This document shows positions 49,800 through 58,545 of a stretch of DNA of 64,000 bases, piece after piece. How positions within the stretch are numbered: position 1 is the stretch's first letter; each line of letters begins with the position of its first letter. Origin of the DNA: Pedobacter gandavensis. Its GTDB lineage: Bacteria > Bacteroidota > Bacteroidia > Sphingobacteriales > Sphingobacteriaceae. The DNA lies in contig NZ_WNXC01000003.1 in NCBI RefSeq assembly GCF_014172405.1, positions 413,542-477,541 of the forward strand, read 5' to 3'. The position numbers and the translations under genes are program-made. The notes below the pieces were generated by a model. It was not told the DNA's origin and ran no database searches. It was given only the letters and a program-made list of their open reading frames with translations.

Positions 49800-52517
49800 A
49801 TGAGACTGATAAACTTCGTTATTGCCTTTCTTCTGCTATCCACAACTTTGCACTTCTCTGCAAATGCACAACAGGACAGTGTTGTTTTAAACAACATCAT
49901 TAGCAAGACCAAAAAACTCTCCGACGAGCAACCCTTAGAAAAAGTCTATTTACATTTCGACAAACCCTATTATAGTGTTGCGGATACGATTTGGTTTAAA
50001 GCGTACCTGACTATGGAACAAAACATTCCATCACAACTAAGCAAAATTGTTTATGTGGATGTCATCAATGAGCGCGATTCCCTGGTAGAAACCATTAAAA
50101 TACCGACGGTAAACAGTGTGGCTGCTGGAAATATCCCGCTAACCCCTGGCACTTATAAACAAGGTAATTATTCCATCAAAGCCTATACGGTATGGATGCT
50201 AAACTTTGGCGACCAATACTTCTTCAAAAAAAGCATTCCAATTGGAGAAGCTATAGATAAGCAGTTGATCACTCATTTCAATTATACCAATACCCAGACC
50301 GATAAAAATCAGACCATCAACGCAGTTATTCAATTCAAAAATGCGGATAATGTAGTCCTGGCTAATAAGGTAGTCAACTGGAAAGTTGTTTCAAATTATG
50401 AGACGGTGAGTAAAGGAAAAGGAACCACAGACCAGAGTGGAATTCTGAAAATTAAAATAGAAGCCCGTAAAAACGAGCTCATCACCAATGGAGAACTCAT
50501 CACAGAGCTCAGCCTGACTGAAAAGGAAATCCTGACTTCCAATTTCAGTTTAAGACCTGTTAAATCAGACAATGACTTGCAATTCTTCCCTGAAGGTGGA
50601 GAGTTGGTCAATGGATTGGCTGTCAGAATCAGTTTTAAAGCCATTAATGCGAAAGGATTAGGCGCCGCTTTAACAGGAACAATCACGGATAATACAGGCA
50701 ATACATTGTCTAATTTCAGTTCAAATGCCTTAGGAATGGGTTCTTTTTACCTGAATACTGAAGCAGATAAAAGCTATAAAGCGAATGTAACTTACAAGGA
50801 TGGCAGTTCCAAAAGTTATGAATTACCAAAAGCCAGTCCATCGGGAATCATCACACAGATCACCAATACTGATCCCCTAAGCTTCAACTTGAAAATCCTT
50901 GCCAACGATGCGTATTTTGCACAAAACAAAGGAAAAACCTTCTTCATAATAGGTACACAGGGGGGCATGGTTTACTATGCGGCAAAAACACGACTTGCTA
51001 CCCAGGTAAATTCAGCAAAAATTCCTAAAGATAAATTCCCGGCAGGAATCGTACAGGTAACCCTGCTTTCCGAAACAGGAGAGCCGATTAATGAACGACT
51101 GGCTTTCAACTATCCTAGCCAAGAAATACTATCGCTTAAAACGGATCTACCTACCTATAAACCGAGACAAAAAGTAAAATTAAGTGTGCTTCCTAAGACG
51201 CCAACCGTACCGGTGGAAGGCAGTTACTCTATATCCGTTACCGACGAGACTAAGGTTTCCGTGGATGAAGATACTGAGACTACGATTTTAAGCTCCCTGC
51301 TATTGACTTCTGATCTGCGCGGTTATGTGGAAAAACCAAATTATTATTTCCATAAAACAGACGAGAAAAAGCTGGCCGATTTAGATCTGCTATTATTAAC
51401 ACAAGGTTTCCGTCGTTTTGCGATGAAGGATATTTTATCAGGCAAGACTCCCCCGATCAGCTTTTTACCGGAGCAAGACATGCGCATTACCGGTACTTTA
51501 AGAGATCGTACAGGGATGCCGGTAAGAAAAGGTGCGCTACGCTTAACCGTTCCAGGAACAGGAATCTCGGCAGAAGCCATCACCAGTCCATCTGGTCTTT
51601 TTGCCTTTGGCAACCTGTCTATTCCAGATTCTTCAGAAGTGTTAATCAATGCAAAATATAGCACCAATGGTTCTAACCTAATGATCATGCTGGATGGCTC
51701 CCCTTTACCGGAAGTAGGTAAAAACATCAACCACATCGGAACAGCAGACAATATTGACAGCACTTTATCTGCTTACCTGAACAACAGTAAAAAACAATAT
51801 AGCTTCCTGCGTACCTTAAAAGAAGTAAAAATTGAAGGTGCTAAAGTGAAAAAACCGAGTCATGCTGACCACTCTACCCTTGCAGGATTAAGTTCTATCA
51901 ATGCTACTGTAATTGACGGTGACCGCCTAAAAGACTGTAATTCTTTGGCGATGTGTCTGCAAACGATGGCCATGGGCTTAACATATTTCGAAAACAACTT
52001 CTACGTAACCCGTGATTATCAGCAGGGCAACAAAACACCGGTAGCCATTTTCATTAATGGAATGGCTTTGGATTATATGGCACTATTGGGAGTAAATCCG
52101 AAAGATGTAGAATCTGTAGAGATCTTCACTAAAGACGATTTGGGTACCATCAACCGGATGTATAATACAAATGGCGTCTTGGTGGTAAACACAAAAAAAG
52201 TGGTGAAAAGCAATATGAGCATTGCAGATTTAAAGAAAATTCTGCCGAAGGAAAACATGCTTAAATTTAGTCCGAAAGGCTTTAGCAAACAGCGTGAATT
52301 TTATATGCCTAAATATATCAATCCTGCAAACACCTATAACTTTAATGATTTAAGAACTACGATTTACTGGAATCCTAAAGTGAATATAAATGGTACTGCT
52401 CCTACTGTATTAGAATATTGGAATGCAGATGGTAAAGGAACGTATAAAGCAGTAATTGAAGGGGTAGACAAATTCGGTAATATCAGCCGATTTGTCTACC
52501 GCTACACAGTAAAATAA
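49800..52517 (+). CDS. Large exported protein with macroglobulin-like repeats and a C-terminal TonB plug-like domain
   Basis: 905 residues from ATG 49800 (an in-frame TTG is 3 bp upstream). Signal peptide ends near ANAQ. The start of the mature protein (QPLEKVYLHFDKPYYSVADT, IWFKAYL) is the MG2-like motif of alpha-2-macroglobulin proteins, followed by several Ig-like beta domains and a carboxypeptidase-regulatory-like domain near 575-640. Residues 690-800 resemble a TonB receptor plug (VAIFINGMALDYMALLGVNP, KDVESVEIFTKDDL, YNTNGVLVVNTKK), but no beta-barrel follows. Likely a surface or periplasmic assembly factor of unknown role. Convergent with the PspC gene, 5 bp apart. Confidence 0.75.
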   Translation: MRLINFVIAFLLLSTTLHFSANAQQDSVVLNNIISKTKKLSDEQPLEKVYLHFDKPYYSVADTIWFKAYLTMEQNIPSQLSKIVYVDVINERDSLVETIKIPTVNSVAAGNIPLTPGTYKQGNYSIKAYTVWMLNFGDQYFFKKSIPIGEAIDKQLITHFNYTNTQTDKNQTINAVIQFKNADNVVLANKVVNWKVVSNYETVSKGKGTTDQSGILKIKIEARKNELITNGELITELSLTEKEILTSNFSLRPVKSDNDLQFFPEGGELVNGLAVRISFKAINAKGLGAALTGTITDNTGNTLSNFSSNALGMGSFYLNTEADKSYKANVTYKDGSSKSYELPKASPSGIITQITNTDPLSFNLKILANDAYFAQNKGKTFFIIGTQGGMVYYAAKTRLATQVNSAKIPKDKFPAGIVQVTLLSETGEPINERLAFNYPSQEILSLKTDLPTYKPRQKVKLSVLPKTPTVPVEGSYSISVTDETKVSVDEDTETTILSSLLLTSDLRGYVEKPNYYFHKTDEKKLADLDLLLLTQGFRRFAMKDILSGKTPPISFLPEQDMRITGTLRDRTGMPVRKGALRLTVPGTGISAEAITSPSGLFAFGNLSIPDSSEVLINAKYSTNGSNLMIMLDGSPLPEVGKNINHIGTADNIDSTLSAYLNNSKKQYSFLRTLKEVKIEGAKVKKPSHADHSTLAGLSSINATVIDGDRLKDCNSLAMCLQTMAMGLTYFENNFYVTRDYQQGNKTPVAIFINGMALDYMALLGVNPKDVESVEIFTKDDLGTINRMYNTNGVLVVNTKKVVKSNMSIADLKKILPKENMLKFSPKGFSKQREFYMPKYINPANTYNFNDLRTTIYWNPKVNINGTAPTVLEYWNADGKGTYKAVIEGVDKFGNISRFVYRYTVK

Positions 52518-52522
52518 AAAGG

Positions 52523-54076
52523 TTAGTGTTCTGAATCTGCGTCTTTATGCTCATTCAGACACTTCAAACCGGTGTCGGTCATGACCCATTCAGAATAATC
52601 CTGATTGTCATCCGAATAACAATCCCAGAAATTGTACCCATTTAAATATCTATTGAAATCACGATTGATCTTTAAATGGGTGCCCACTGGTACACTTAAG
52701 GTCAGCGACACTTCTTGTCCGCGGTAATTCGCTTTATTCACCAGTTGTAAAGCCGAACTGAAATTCAATACAGAATCTATCTGCTGAAAATCATAATGTA
52801 TATTCTGCGCATTTTTCAATGCCGTTTCAAAGGTTTTACCTTGTGAACTGTAATTTTCCGTCAGGATCATTTTCCCGTTTTCGCTTTTCTCCAGTCTCAG
52901 GTTCATATCTCTTGGATGATCAAAAGGACCTCTTCCATCGCTCAAAATTGTACGGCCTCTATAATTTACCGGATCAATCTTATACTTCAAACTATCCTCT
53001 TTGGTAAAGAATCTGGTCTTGTCAATCGCTAGAACCAGCGTTTGATGTGGAACCAATTTAGTTACCTGCGAAAATTCTGCGCTTTCCTTAAACTCCGAAC
53101 TTACTTTTGCAATGTAAAATACGGTCACCGCTACTCCTCCCAACCAAATGATCAGTAAGCCATAAGAAAGCGTTTTATGAATCGGTTTCACATTAAAAGC
53201 AACACGGATAGAAAACAATACCAATGCCAGCACTGGCACCAACAAGACAATAAATGCTGCGAATAGCATCGTACTGAAGTAACTCTCATCGATGATGTTA
53301 AATGGGAAATTGTTATACACATCTGCATCCCACATGCCAAACACACCTGCAAGACCAATGATCAGCATCAGGAGGAAAAAAGAGCCAAAGATCACCACCA
53401 AAGTAGCGATTACTTTAAGAACAGCTTTTCCTGTGCCATTAATGAAGTTGCCAAGAAATTCGAAAAACTCTGCCAGGAAACCTCGAGATTGTTTCAACAA
53501 TGGATTTTGATGGCTGTTCATAAAGCCTCTCAAATTGGCTGCTTCTCCTCTCATTGCCATTTTCTCGGACTTGCTCTCTGCTCTTGGAATTACGATCCAC
53601 ATGATCAGGTAAATCAACAGTCCTGAACCACCAACAAAAATGGAAATCAATGCAGCCAATCGCAACCAACGTGCTTCGATATTCAGATAATGGCCCAAGC
53701 CTACACATACCCCTGCCACCATTGCCTGATCGGTATCACGGTAAAGTTTCTTAATTCCATCATGGGGAGGTAGACTTTGATCATGCGCTGCCATTTCTTC
53801 TTCCGCTTCAGAGTTTTCAAAATCTTTCACCGAGCCCATTTGAGCAATCACAGATTGTACATCCTGGATATCGATTACTTGCTTCTGTTGGCCGCTCAAC
53901 ATTTCTCCAAACATCTCTGCAATCCGGTTCTCAATGTCAGTTACAATTTCAAAATCATCTGCATTTTTTGAAAAATGCTGTTTTACCTCATTCAGGTACA
54001 CAGTCAACATCTCATAAGCATCTTCCTCCAGGTGGATGATTGAGTTGCCAATATTTATATTTAATGTCTTTTTCAT
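52523..54076 (-). CDS. PspC-domain membrane protein
   Basis: 517 residues. A cytoplasmic N-terminus (1-105) of the kind seen with PspC (INIGNSIIHLEEDAYEMLTV, DIENRIAEMFGEML). The PspC domain is at about 107-168 (KKLYRDTDQAMVAGVCVGLG, HYLNIEARWLRLAALISIF, GLLIYLIMWIVIPRAES). Four more hydrophobic segments follow around 220-320 and the C-terminal 180 residues form an extracytoplasmic domain. PspC proteins sense envelope stress. Its start overlaps the padR stop by 4 bp (ATGA), so PadR should control it. Confidence 0.9.
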   Translation of the reverse strand: MKKTLNINIGNSIIHLEEDAYEMLTVYLNEVKQHFSKNADDFEIVTDIENRIAEMFGEMLSGQQKQVIDIQDVQSVIAQMGSVKDFENSEAEEEMAAHDQSLPPHDGIKKLYRDTDQAMVAGVCVGLGHYLNIEARWLRLAALISIFVGGSGLLIYLIMWIVIPRAESKSEKMAMRGEAANLRGFMNSHQNPLLKQSRGFLAEFFEFLGNFINGTGKAVLKVIATLVVIFGSFFLLMLIIGLAGVFGMWDADVYNNFPFNIIDESYFSTMLFAAFIVLLVPVLALVLFSIRVAFNVKPIHKTLSYGLLIIWLGGVAVTVFYIAKVSSEFKESAEFSQVTKLVPHQTLVLAIDKTRFFTKEDSLKYKIDPVNYRGRTILSDGRGPFDHPRDMNLRLEKSENGKMILTENYSSQGKTFETALKNAQNIHYDFQQIDSVLNFSSALQLVNKANYRGQEVSLTLSVPVGTHLKINRDFNRYLNGYNFWDCYSDDNQDYSEWVMTDTGLKCLNEHKDADSEH

Positions 54077-54441
54077 GATTTGGTTAAGTTTATTTGGTTT
54101 TCGGATTCCAGATCTGTTCCTTTCTTGGAGGTGTTAATGGCATAAACCAATTCCTGCCAGGTATGGTCCAGCTGACCAAGAATGGCGGTTCCTTCTGGGG
54201 TGAGCAAGTAGTATTTTCTAGGCGGACCGGAGGTCGATTCTACCCAGTTATAACTCAACAAACCGTTGTTTTTCAGTCGGGTTAGTAAGGGATACAAGGT
54301 ACCCTCCACCACCAGCAACTTTGCTGATTTTAATTCTGCGATTATATCGGAAGCATAGATCTCACCTCGGGATATGATCAGGAGCACACAGTATTCCAGT
54401 ATGCCCTTTCGCATTTGTGTTTGTGTATTTTCTGCTATCAT
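54073..54441 (-). CDS. PadR family transcriptional regulator
   Basis: 122 residues. Winged helix with the PadR signature: MRKGILEYCVLLIISRGEIY, ASDIIAELKSAKLLVVEGTL, YPLLTRLKNNGLLSYNW, ESTSGPPRKYYLLTPEG. The C-terminal dimerisation helix is short. Paired with a PspC-domain protein in a 4-bp overlapping operon, an arrangement common in Bacteroidota. A 53-bp inverted repeat covers its promoter, so autorepression is probable. The inducer is not evident, though an envelope signal would fit the partner. Confidence 0.93.
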   Translation of the reverse strand: MIAENTQTQMRKGILEYCVLLIISRGEIYASDIIAELKSAKLLVVEGTLYPLLTRLKNNGLLSYNWVESTSGPPRKYYLLTPEGTAILGQLDHTWQELVYAINTSKKGTDLESENQINLTKS

Positions 54442-54445
54442 AATT

Positions 54446-54503
54446 CAAAGTTATGTGTTTTATATAGTAATATGCAATACATAGTACTATATAAAACACA
54501 TAA
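54446..54503 (-). promoter_or_regulatory. padR promoter embedded in a 53-bp inverted-repeat operator
   Basis: Two perfect 19-bp arms, 54451-54469 and 54485-54503 (inner TATATAGTA / TACTATATA, outer TTATGTG / CACATAA), with a 15-bp spacer. The -7 box TAACTTTG (54453-54446) touches the first arm and ends 4 nt before the ATG; a TTG at 54477-54475, 21 nt upstream, lies in the spacer. PadR bound to both arms would block the promoter. Confidence 0.8.
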
Positions 54504-54757
54504 TATAACGTAACATACTGTAAATCAATAGAATTATTTTTACAGTCCGCTGATTTAGAATTTAAGAAGAAAGGCTAATAAAAAGGACAAGCTGAGCCCA
54601 AAAAAACGACACAAAACACTGATAATGAGTGGAAAAACACATTAAATAAAGGTAAAAATCAATGAAAAGCCCAAATTATTAACAATTCAAGATTTATTAC
54701 GCAGTTTGGCTCGCAGTTTGCATTAAATCTGATACATCTACTTAAATACATCTACCT

Positions 54758-54916
54758 ATGTTAAGTAAAACATTTTCATTATTTCATGTTTTTGCGAGGC
54801 AAAAGAAGGAACAGGCAAAAAGAGCGTTAACAAGACAAGAATGGGTTAATGCGGATCGAATTGTACTGATTTTTTTACTGTTAGCAACGATTGTGGGAGC
54901 GATTATATTTTCCTAA
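54758..54916 (+). CDS. Small single-helix membrane protein, 52 aa
   Basis: MLSKTFSLFHVFARQKKEQA, a basic amphipathic stretch (KRALTRQEWVNADR), then one transmembrane helix (IVLIFLLLATIVGAIIF) ending in Ser. A terminator hairpin follows at 54952, supporting transcription. Upstream lie two short direct copies of CGCAGTTTG. Function unknown; position between padR and the DACNV gene. Confidence 0.55.
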   Translation: MLSKTFSLFHVFARQKKEQAKRALTRQEWVNADRIVLIFLLLATIVGAIIFS

Positions 54917-54951
54917 GCACAGGTAAGAAAAACAAAGTTTAATTAATTTTT

Positions 54952-54977
54952 AAAGCGTATTCCTGGTACGCTTTTTT
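54952..54977 (+). terminator. Probable terminator after the 52-aa ORF
   Basis: AAAGCGTA and TACGCTTT pair across a 7-nt loop, followed by T3; 17 bp before the stop of the convergent DACNV gene. Confidence 0.65.
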
Positions 54978-54994
54978 GATGTGGAAAAACTGTT

Positions 54995-56137
54995 TTATAG
55001 CAATAAAGTATCGATTCTATGGGCTTGTACCCTGGACTGACTCATCGACCAGCTATAAATGGTAAAATGGCCATCTTGAGAGGCCACCAATGCCGTAGCA
55101 TCTCTTTGATCATGTACAAACTGTGCTGCAGAAAGATGTCTTGTGCCACCAACTTTGGTTGGATGAACCACAATGGCATCTCCCCCTTTAATCGGCTCAG
55201 AAAATGAAATCTCATCAATATTGTCCTTTCCTTTCGCACGTCCGATTTTTGCACCAAAAGCCAACAGCTCATAATCGCTGCTGATTACCGTAGCGCCATC
55301 AACGGCTGTTAAACCAGCCAGATGTTCGACTTCACGTTTGAGTGCCGTTTGCCAGAAAATCTGGCTTGCTTCTTTACGGTCTTGTTGGAGCAACTTAGAA
55401 AGGCCTGTAAAAGCAGGCTGCACATAATATTGAATGGGCTTAATAATAGATTGCAGCCAGTGGTTGGTTTCGCTGGGTACGATCAGTAAAGTACCACCAC
55501 GTCCATGACTCCGCATCGAAACTGCGAGCTGAATCATCACATTCACCGAATCGTTCCAGTAAGAAGGAGCGGTAAGGTCAAGTAGCGAAAGCAACATTGG
55601 CGGACAATCCCTCATATCGGTATGTTTCTCTTCCACCATTTTCACCTGATCTCCTTTGAGCACCGCAATATTAGTAAACTTCCCAAATCCATAGATTCTA
55701 CGGTGTTTGATCACTAATAATGCAGGTTCAGAAACATCCAGAACAAAGCAAAAATTAGGAATGCTGACGGTAGTTCCCCAGATAAAAAGTTCATCATCCT
55801 CCATCCAAACCCCCAAATGAATTCCTGCTCTTTCCACGCCAGGTGCAATTTTCGTCAGGATTCCTGCACTTAAAGGCAACCTATGTTTAAACAGTAAGGG
55901 GTTTCCCGCTTGATGAGGGGGTAGATAAGCTAAAGATATCTTTGGGGAATGTCCTTCCTCTTTACGCAAACTTGCCCAAAAAGTAGCATCAATGATTGCT
56001 TCAACCACATTTGCAGTGGGTAAAGGTGCAAGATCGTCTTCTCCACTTTCTCTGGCAGCAGAAAGATGCGCTGCAAAAATAGCTTCAACTTTTGGGGCAA
56101 TCACCCTTGCTGCCTGATAGGTCGAGTAGTAGATCAT
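54995..56137 (-). CDS. DACNV-type protein with diadenylate-cyclase-like (DisA_N) domain
   Basis: 380 residues. The N-terminal 250 residues look like the DACNV putative sensor module (VIDATFWASLRKEEG near 70, ISLAYLPPHQAG near 85). The C-terminal part resembles the diadenylate cyclase domain: VDGATVISSDYELLAFGAKI carries the DGA motif and GGTRHLSAAQFVHDQRDATA the GTRH part of the DGA/RHR pair, with RHL in place of RHR. DAC enzymes make c-di-AMP. The RHR change leaves activity open. No cyclic-nucleotide effector gene lies beside it. A near-match TAACTTTA ends 4 nt before the ATG. Follows the TonB receptor gene on the same strand by 23 bp. Confidence 0.8.
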   Translation of the reverse strand: MIYYSTYQAARVIAPKVEAIFAAHLSAARESGEDDLAPLPTANVVEAIIDATFWASLRKEEGHSPKISLAYLPPHQAGNPLLFKHRLPLSAGILTKIAPGVERAGIHLGVWMEDDELFIWGTTVSIPNFCFVLDVSEPALLVIKHRRIYGFGKFTNIAVLKGDQVKMVEEKHTDMRDCPPMLLSLLDLTAPSYWNDSVNVMIQLAVSMRSHGRGGTLLIVPSETNHWLQSIIKPIQYYVQPAFTGLSKLLQQDRKEASQIFWQTALKREVEHLAGLTAVDGATVISSDYELLAFGAKIGRAKGKDNIDEISFSEPIKGGDAIVVHPTKVGGTRHLSAAQFVHDQRDATALVASQDGHFTIYSWSMSQSRVQAHRIDTLLL

Positions 56138-56160
56138 GCTATAAAGTTAAACTATTCCTA

Positions 56161-58440
56161 TTATTTTATGGTATACCTCATGCCAAAAAATCCCCTGATG
56201 TTTTGATTCGGTCCATACACATAATTTGGGTCAAAGGTTAGGCCATAAGGATTACTTTCTGTGGGTTTTACCTTCCCATGGTCATCATAAACCACCTTTT
56301 TATCAAAAGGATCATTTGCCCCAGCGATGATAAAAGGGTTTCCCCGGTTCGGTGTCCAATTCAGCAGATTTTTTATACCTCCATAAAATTCAAAGCGCTT
56401 AAATCCACTGTAAGTAAACTGGATATTCTGAATGCTCCACACCGGAGAAAATTCTGCTCTAGGATCTAAGGGCCCAAGCAATGGCAGGCGCATTGGGCTG
56501 TAAATATTGCCGGTATAATCAATCCCAAGATCCAGTGATCTGATTTTATACGAAACAGCCCAATTTCCAGAAAACTTCTCGGTCAGGATCTGTTGCTTTT
56601 TTATGCCATGCTCGTAGGTCGCTACATCCTGATAAGTCGCTCCTAAAACCACCTTTAGTCCATTGTTTAAAGCCAGATCCAAATTTGCCGTTAAACCCTT
56701 GCTTACTGCATAACCGTCCAGGTTATCATAAATGATTTTGTTTGGATCGGTATCGAAATCACCAATAATCCGATTGTTAAAATAGGTGTAAAAGGCAGAG
56801 GTTTCAATGCCAAAATAAGTCCCATCGGCAGCATACATTTTCCGAAGGTAGTTCAGGTTCACATTGTATGTTTTCTCGGGTTTTAGTTTTGTGGCAATCA
56901 CTACATCTCTGGCACCAGTTAAAGCGGCATGGTCTTCTGTAAAAATATTAACGACCCTAAAACCTGTCCCTGCATTTAAACGAAGGATATTCTGGTCGTT
57001 CAACTTCCATTTAAAAGCCGCCCTTGGGGTAAGAATACTTCCATGTAAAGAATTGTAATCATAGCGAAAACCCGCAAGCACTGTATGTTTGGAACTCAAA
57101 TGAAGTTCGTCCTGAACAAAGATGCCTGGTAGCAAGATATTCTTTGCCGGATTATTTAGTTCAGTTGCCGGTGTATTGTCGTCATAATAAGTATAGCGCA
57201 ATGCCGTTCCTACTAACAAATCATGCGCCTTGATCTGTTTGTCCCAGGTCAATTGTCCGAACGCTACCTTTTGATTGGCGATATATGATTTATCTCCATA
57301 CCGGCTATCCTGATCATGGTTATTAAAAGAAAATGCAAAAAACAGCTTTTCCTTCAGGGGCAGCTGGTAATTTCCAATCAACTCCCATCGTTTGGTATAT
57401 ATACTTTCGCCATATACCTCATTACCGCCTCTGTAGGATTTATTCCAATTCGTTTCTCCACCCCAGCGATCTTCATATAGATAACGGCCTGCCAAAGTAA
57501 ACAACCTATTCTCCTGACGTTGAAAATTCCATTTCTGAAACACAGAGATCCGGTCTTGCAGTGTGACATCGGTGAAATTATCGTGGTTATGATCTACTAT
57601 ATTACCGAATTTAAAATAGTTTATTCCGGTCAGCACCGTTGCACTCCCTACTTTAGTTTTCAAACCGAGATCTACGTTAAGCTCCTTATAAGTTGTCCCA
57701 AAAATATCCGCAGAAAACAAATCTGTATTTTGAGGTTTTTTAGTGATGATATTGATCAATCCCCCTACGGCTTCACTGCCATATAAGGAAGAAGCCGGAC
57801 CTTTTACAATTTCGATCTGTTCTACCAGGGAGTTGGGAATTCCAGAAAGCCCATAAACGGTCGACAAGCTACTGACAATCGGCATCCCATCTATCAGAAT
57901 CATCGTATAAGGCCCTTCCAATCCATTGATATGGATATCTCCGGTATTGCAAATGTTGCAATTCAACTGTGGTCTTACCCCATTTACGTTTTGCAGGGCA
58001 TCGAAGATACTTGGCGTTGGATTTTTACGAAAGAAAGCCGGCGTATACACCTCTACTGGCACCGGGCTTTCCAGTCGGTTCACCTCTTTCAAGGTGCCCG
58101 TAACCACCACTTCATTCAGGTCGTTCTGAAAATTACTCAAATCAAAATCTAACCGCAGCCTTTCTCCTGATTTCAGCTGGATACTTTTTAGCATTTTCTT
58201 AAAGCCAACTGCCGAGGCCTGAACCTGATAACTCCCTGTTTTGCCGATTGACAATTCATAAAAACCAGCACTGTCGGTCTTCGTGATCAATCCCAATTCT
58301 CCGATACTAATATTGACCAAGGGAACCGGATTCCCTTCAGAAATCACCCTTCCTGAGACGGAGCTCAGTTGTGCAGCAACAGGCAAACTACTGGCTAACA
58401 GCAGCAAAATCATAAAATATCTGGTAAAAATTAGATTCAT
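56161..58440 (-). CDS. TonB-dependent outer-membrane receptor
   Basis: 759 residues. Signal peptide ends near PVAAQ. A carboxypeptidase-like domain (residues 25-100; SGRVISEGNPVPLVNISIGE) precedes the plug (115-230: LNEVVVTGTLKEVNRLESPV, PSIFDALQNVNGVRPQ, LIDGMPIVSSLSTVYG, IEIVKGPASSLYGSEAVGGL) and the 22-strand barrel ending in GMRYTIK. NCNICNTGDIHINGL is typical of metal or siderophore receptors in this phylum. Divergent from a DtxR-type regulator, with a shared operator, so it should import iron, manganese or a chelate. The DACNV gene follows 23 bp downstream. Confidence 0.93.
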   Translation of the reverse strand: MNLIFTRYFMILLLLASSLPVAAQLSSVSGRVISEGNPVPLVNISIGELGLITKTDSAGFYELSIGKTGSYQVQASAVGFKKMLKSIQLKSGERLRLDFDLSNFQNDLNEVVVTGTLKEVNRLESPVPVEVYTPAFFRKNPTPSIFDALQNVNGVRPQLNCNICNTGDIHINGLEGPYTMILIDGMPIVSSLSTVYGLSGIPNSLVEQIEIVKGPASSLYGSEAVGGLINIITKKPQNTDLFSADIFGTTYKELNVDLGLKTKVGSATVLTGINYFKFGNIVDHNHDNFTDVTLQDRISVFQKWNFQRQENRLFTLAGRYLYEDRWGGETNWNKSYRGGNEVYGESIYTKRWELIGNYQLPLKEKLFFAFSFNNHDQDSRYGDKSYIANQKVAFGQLTWDKQIKAHDLLVGTALRYTYYDDNTPATELNNPAKNILLPGIFVQDELHLSSKHTVLAGFRYDYNSLHGSILTPRAAFKWKLNDQNILRLNAGTGFRVVNIFTEDHAALTGARDVVIATKLKPEKTYNVNLNYLRKMYAADGTYFGIETSAFYTYFNNRIIGDFDTDPNKIIYDNLDGYAVSKGLTANLDLALNNGLKVVLGATYQDVATYEHGIKKQQILTEKFSGNWAVSYKIRSLDLGIDYTGNIYSPMRLPLLGPLDPRAEFSPVWSIQNIQFTYSGFKRFEFYGGIKNLLNWTPNRGNPFIIAGANDPFDKKVVYDDHGKVKPTESNPYGLTFDPNYVYGPNQNIRGFFGMRYTIK

Positions 58441-58453
58441 GGCGGGTATTTAA

Positions 58454-58510
58454 ATAAAAGTTAGATCAACAAAACATTACAAAACTATAAAAGTTAGACT
58501 TACCTAACAA
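58454..58510 (-). promoter_or_regulatory. TonB-receptor promoter with DtxR-type operator between its elements
   Basis: Minus strand: TTG (58510-58508), 20 nt, TAGTTTTG (58487-58480). Between them lies GTTAGACTTACCTAAC (58493-58508), a GTTAG/CTAAC inverted repeat like DtxR/MntR boxes. ATAAAAGTTAGA occurs twice, at 58454-58465 and 58487-58498, 33 bp apart, so a second half-site is downstream. Confidence 0.65.
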
Positions 58511-58533
58511 ATGTTATTTGACATTTATTGTTT

Positions 58534-58541
58534 TATATTTG
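58534..58541 (+). promoter_or_regulatory. -7 box TATATTTG, 4 nt before the dtxR-like ATG
   Basis: Leaderless spacing to ATG 58546; it also argues against the longer frame from 58528, which would begin upstream of the box. Confidence 0.6.
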
Positions 58542-58545
58542 TATC

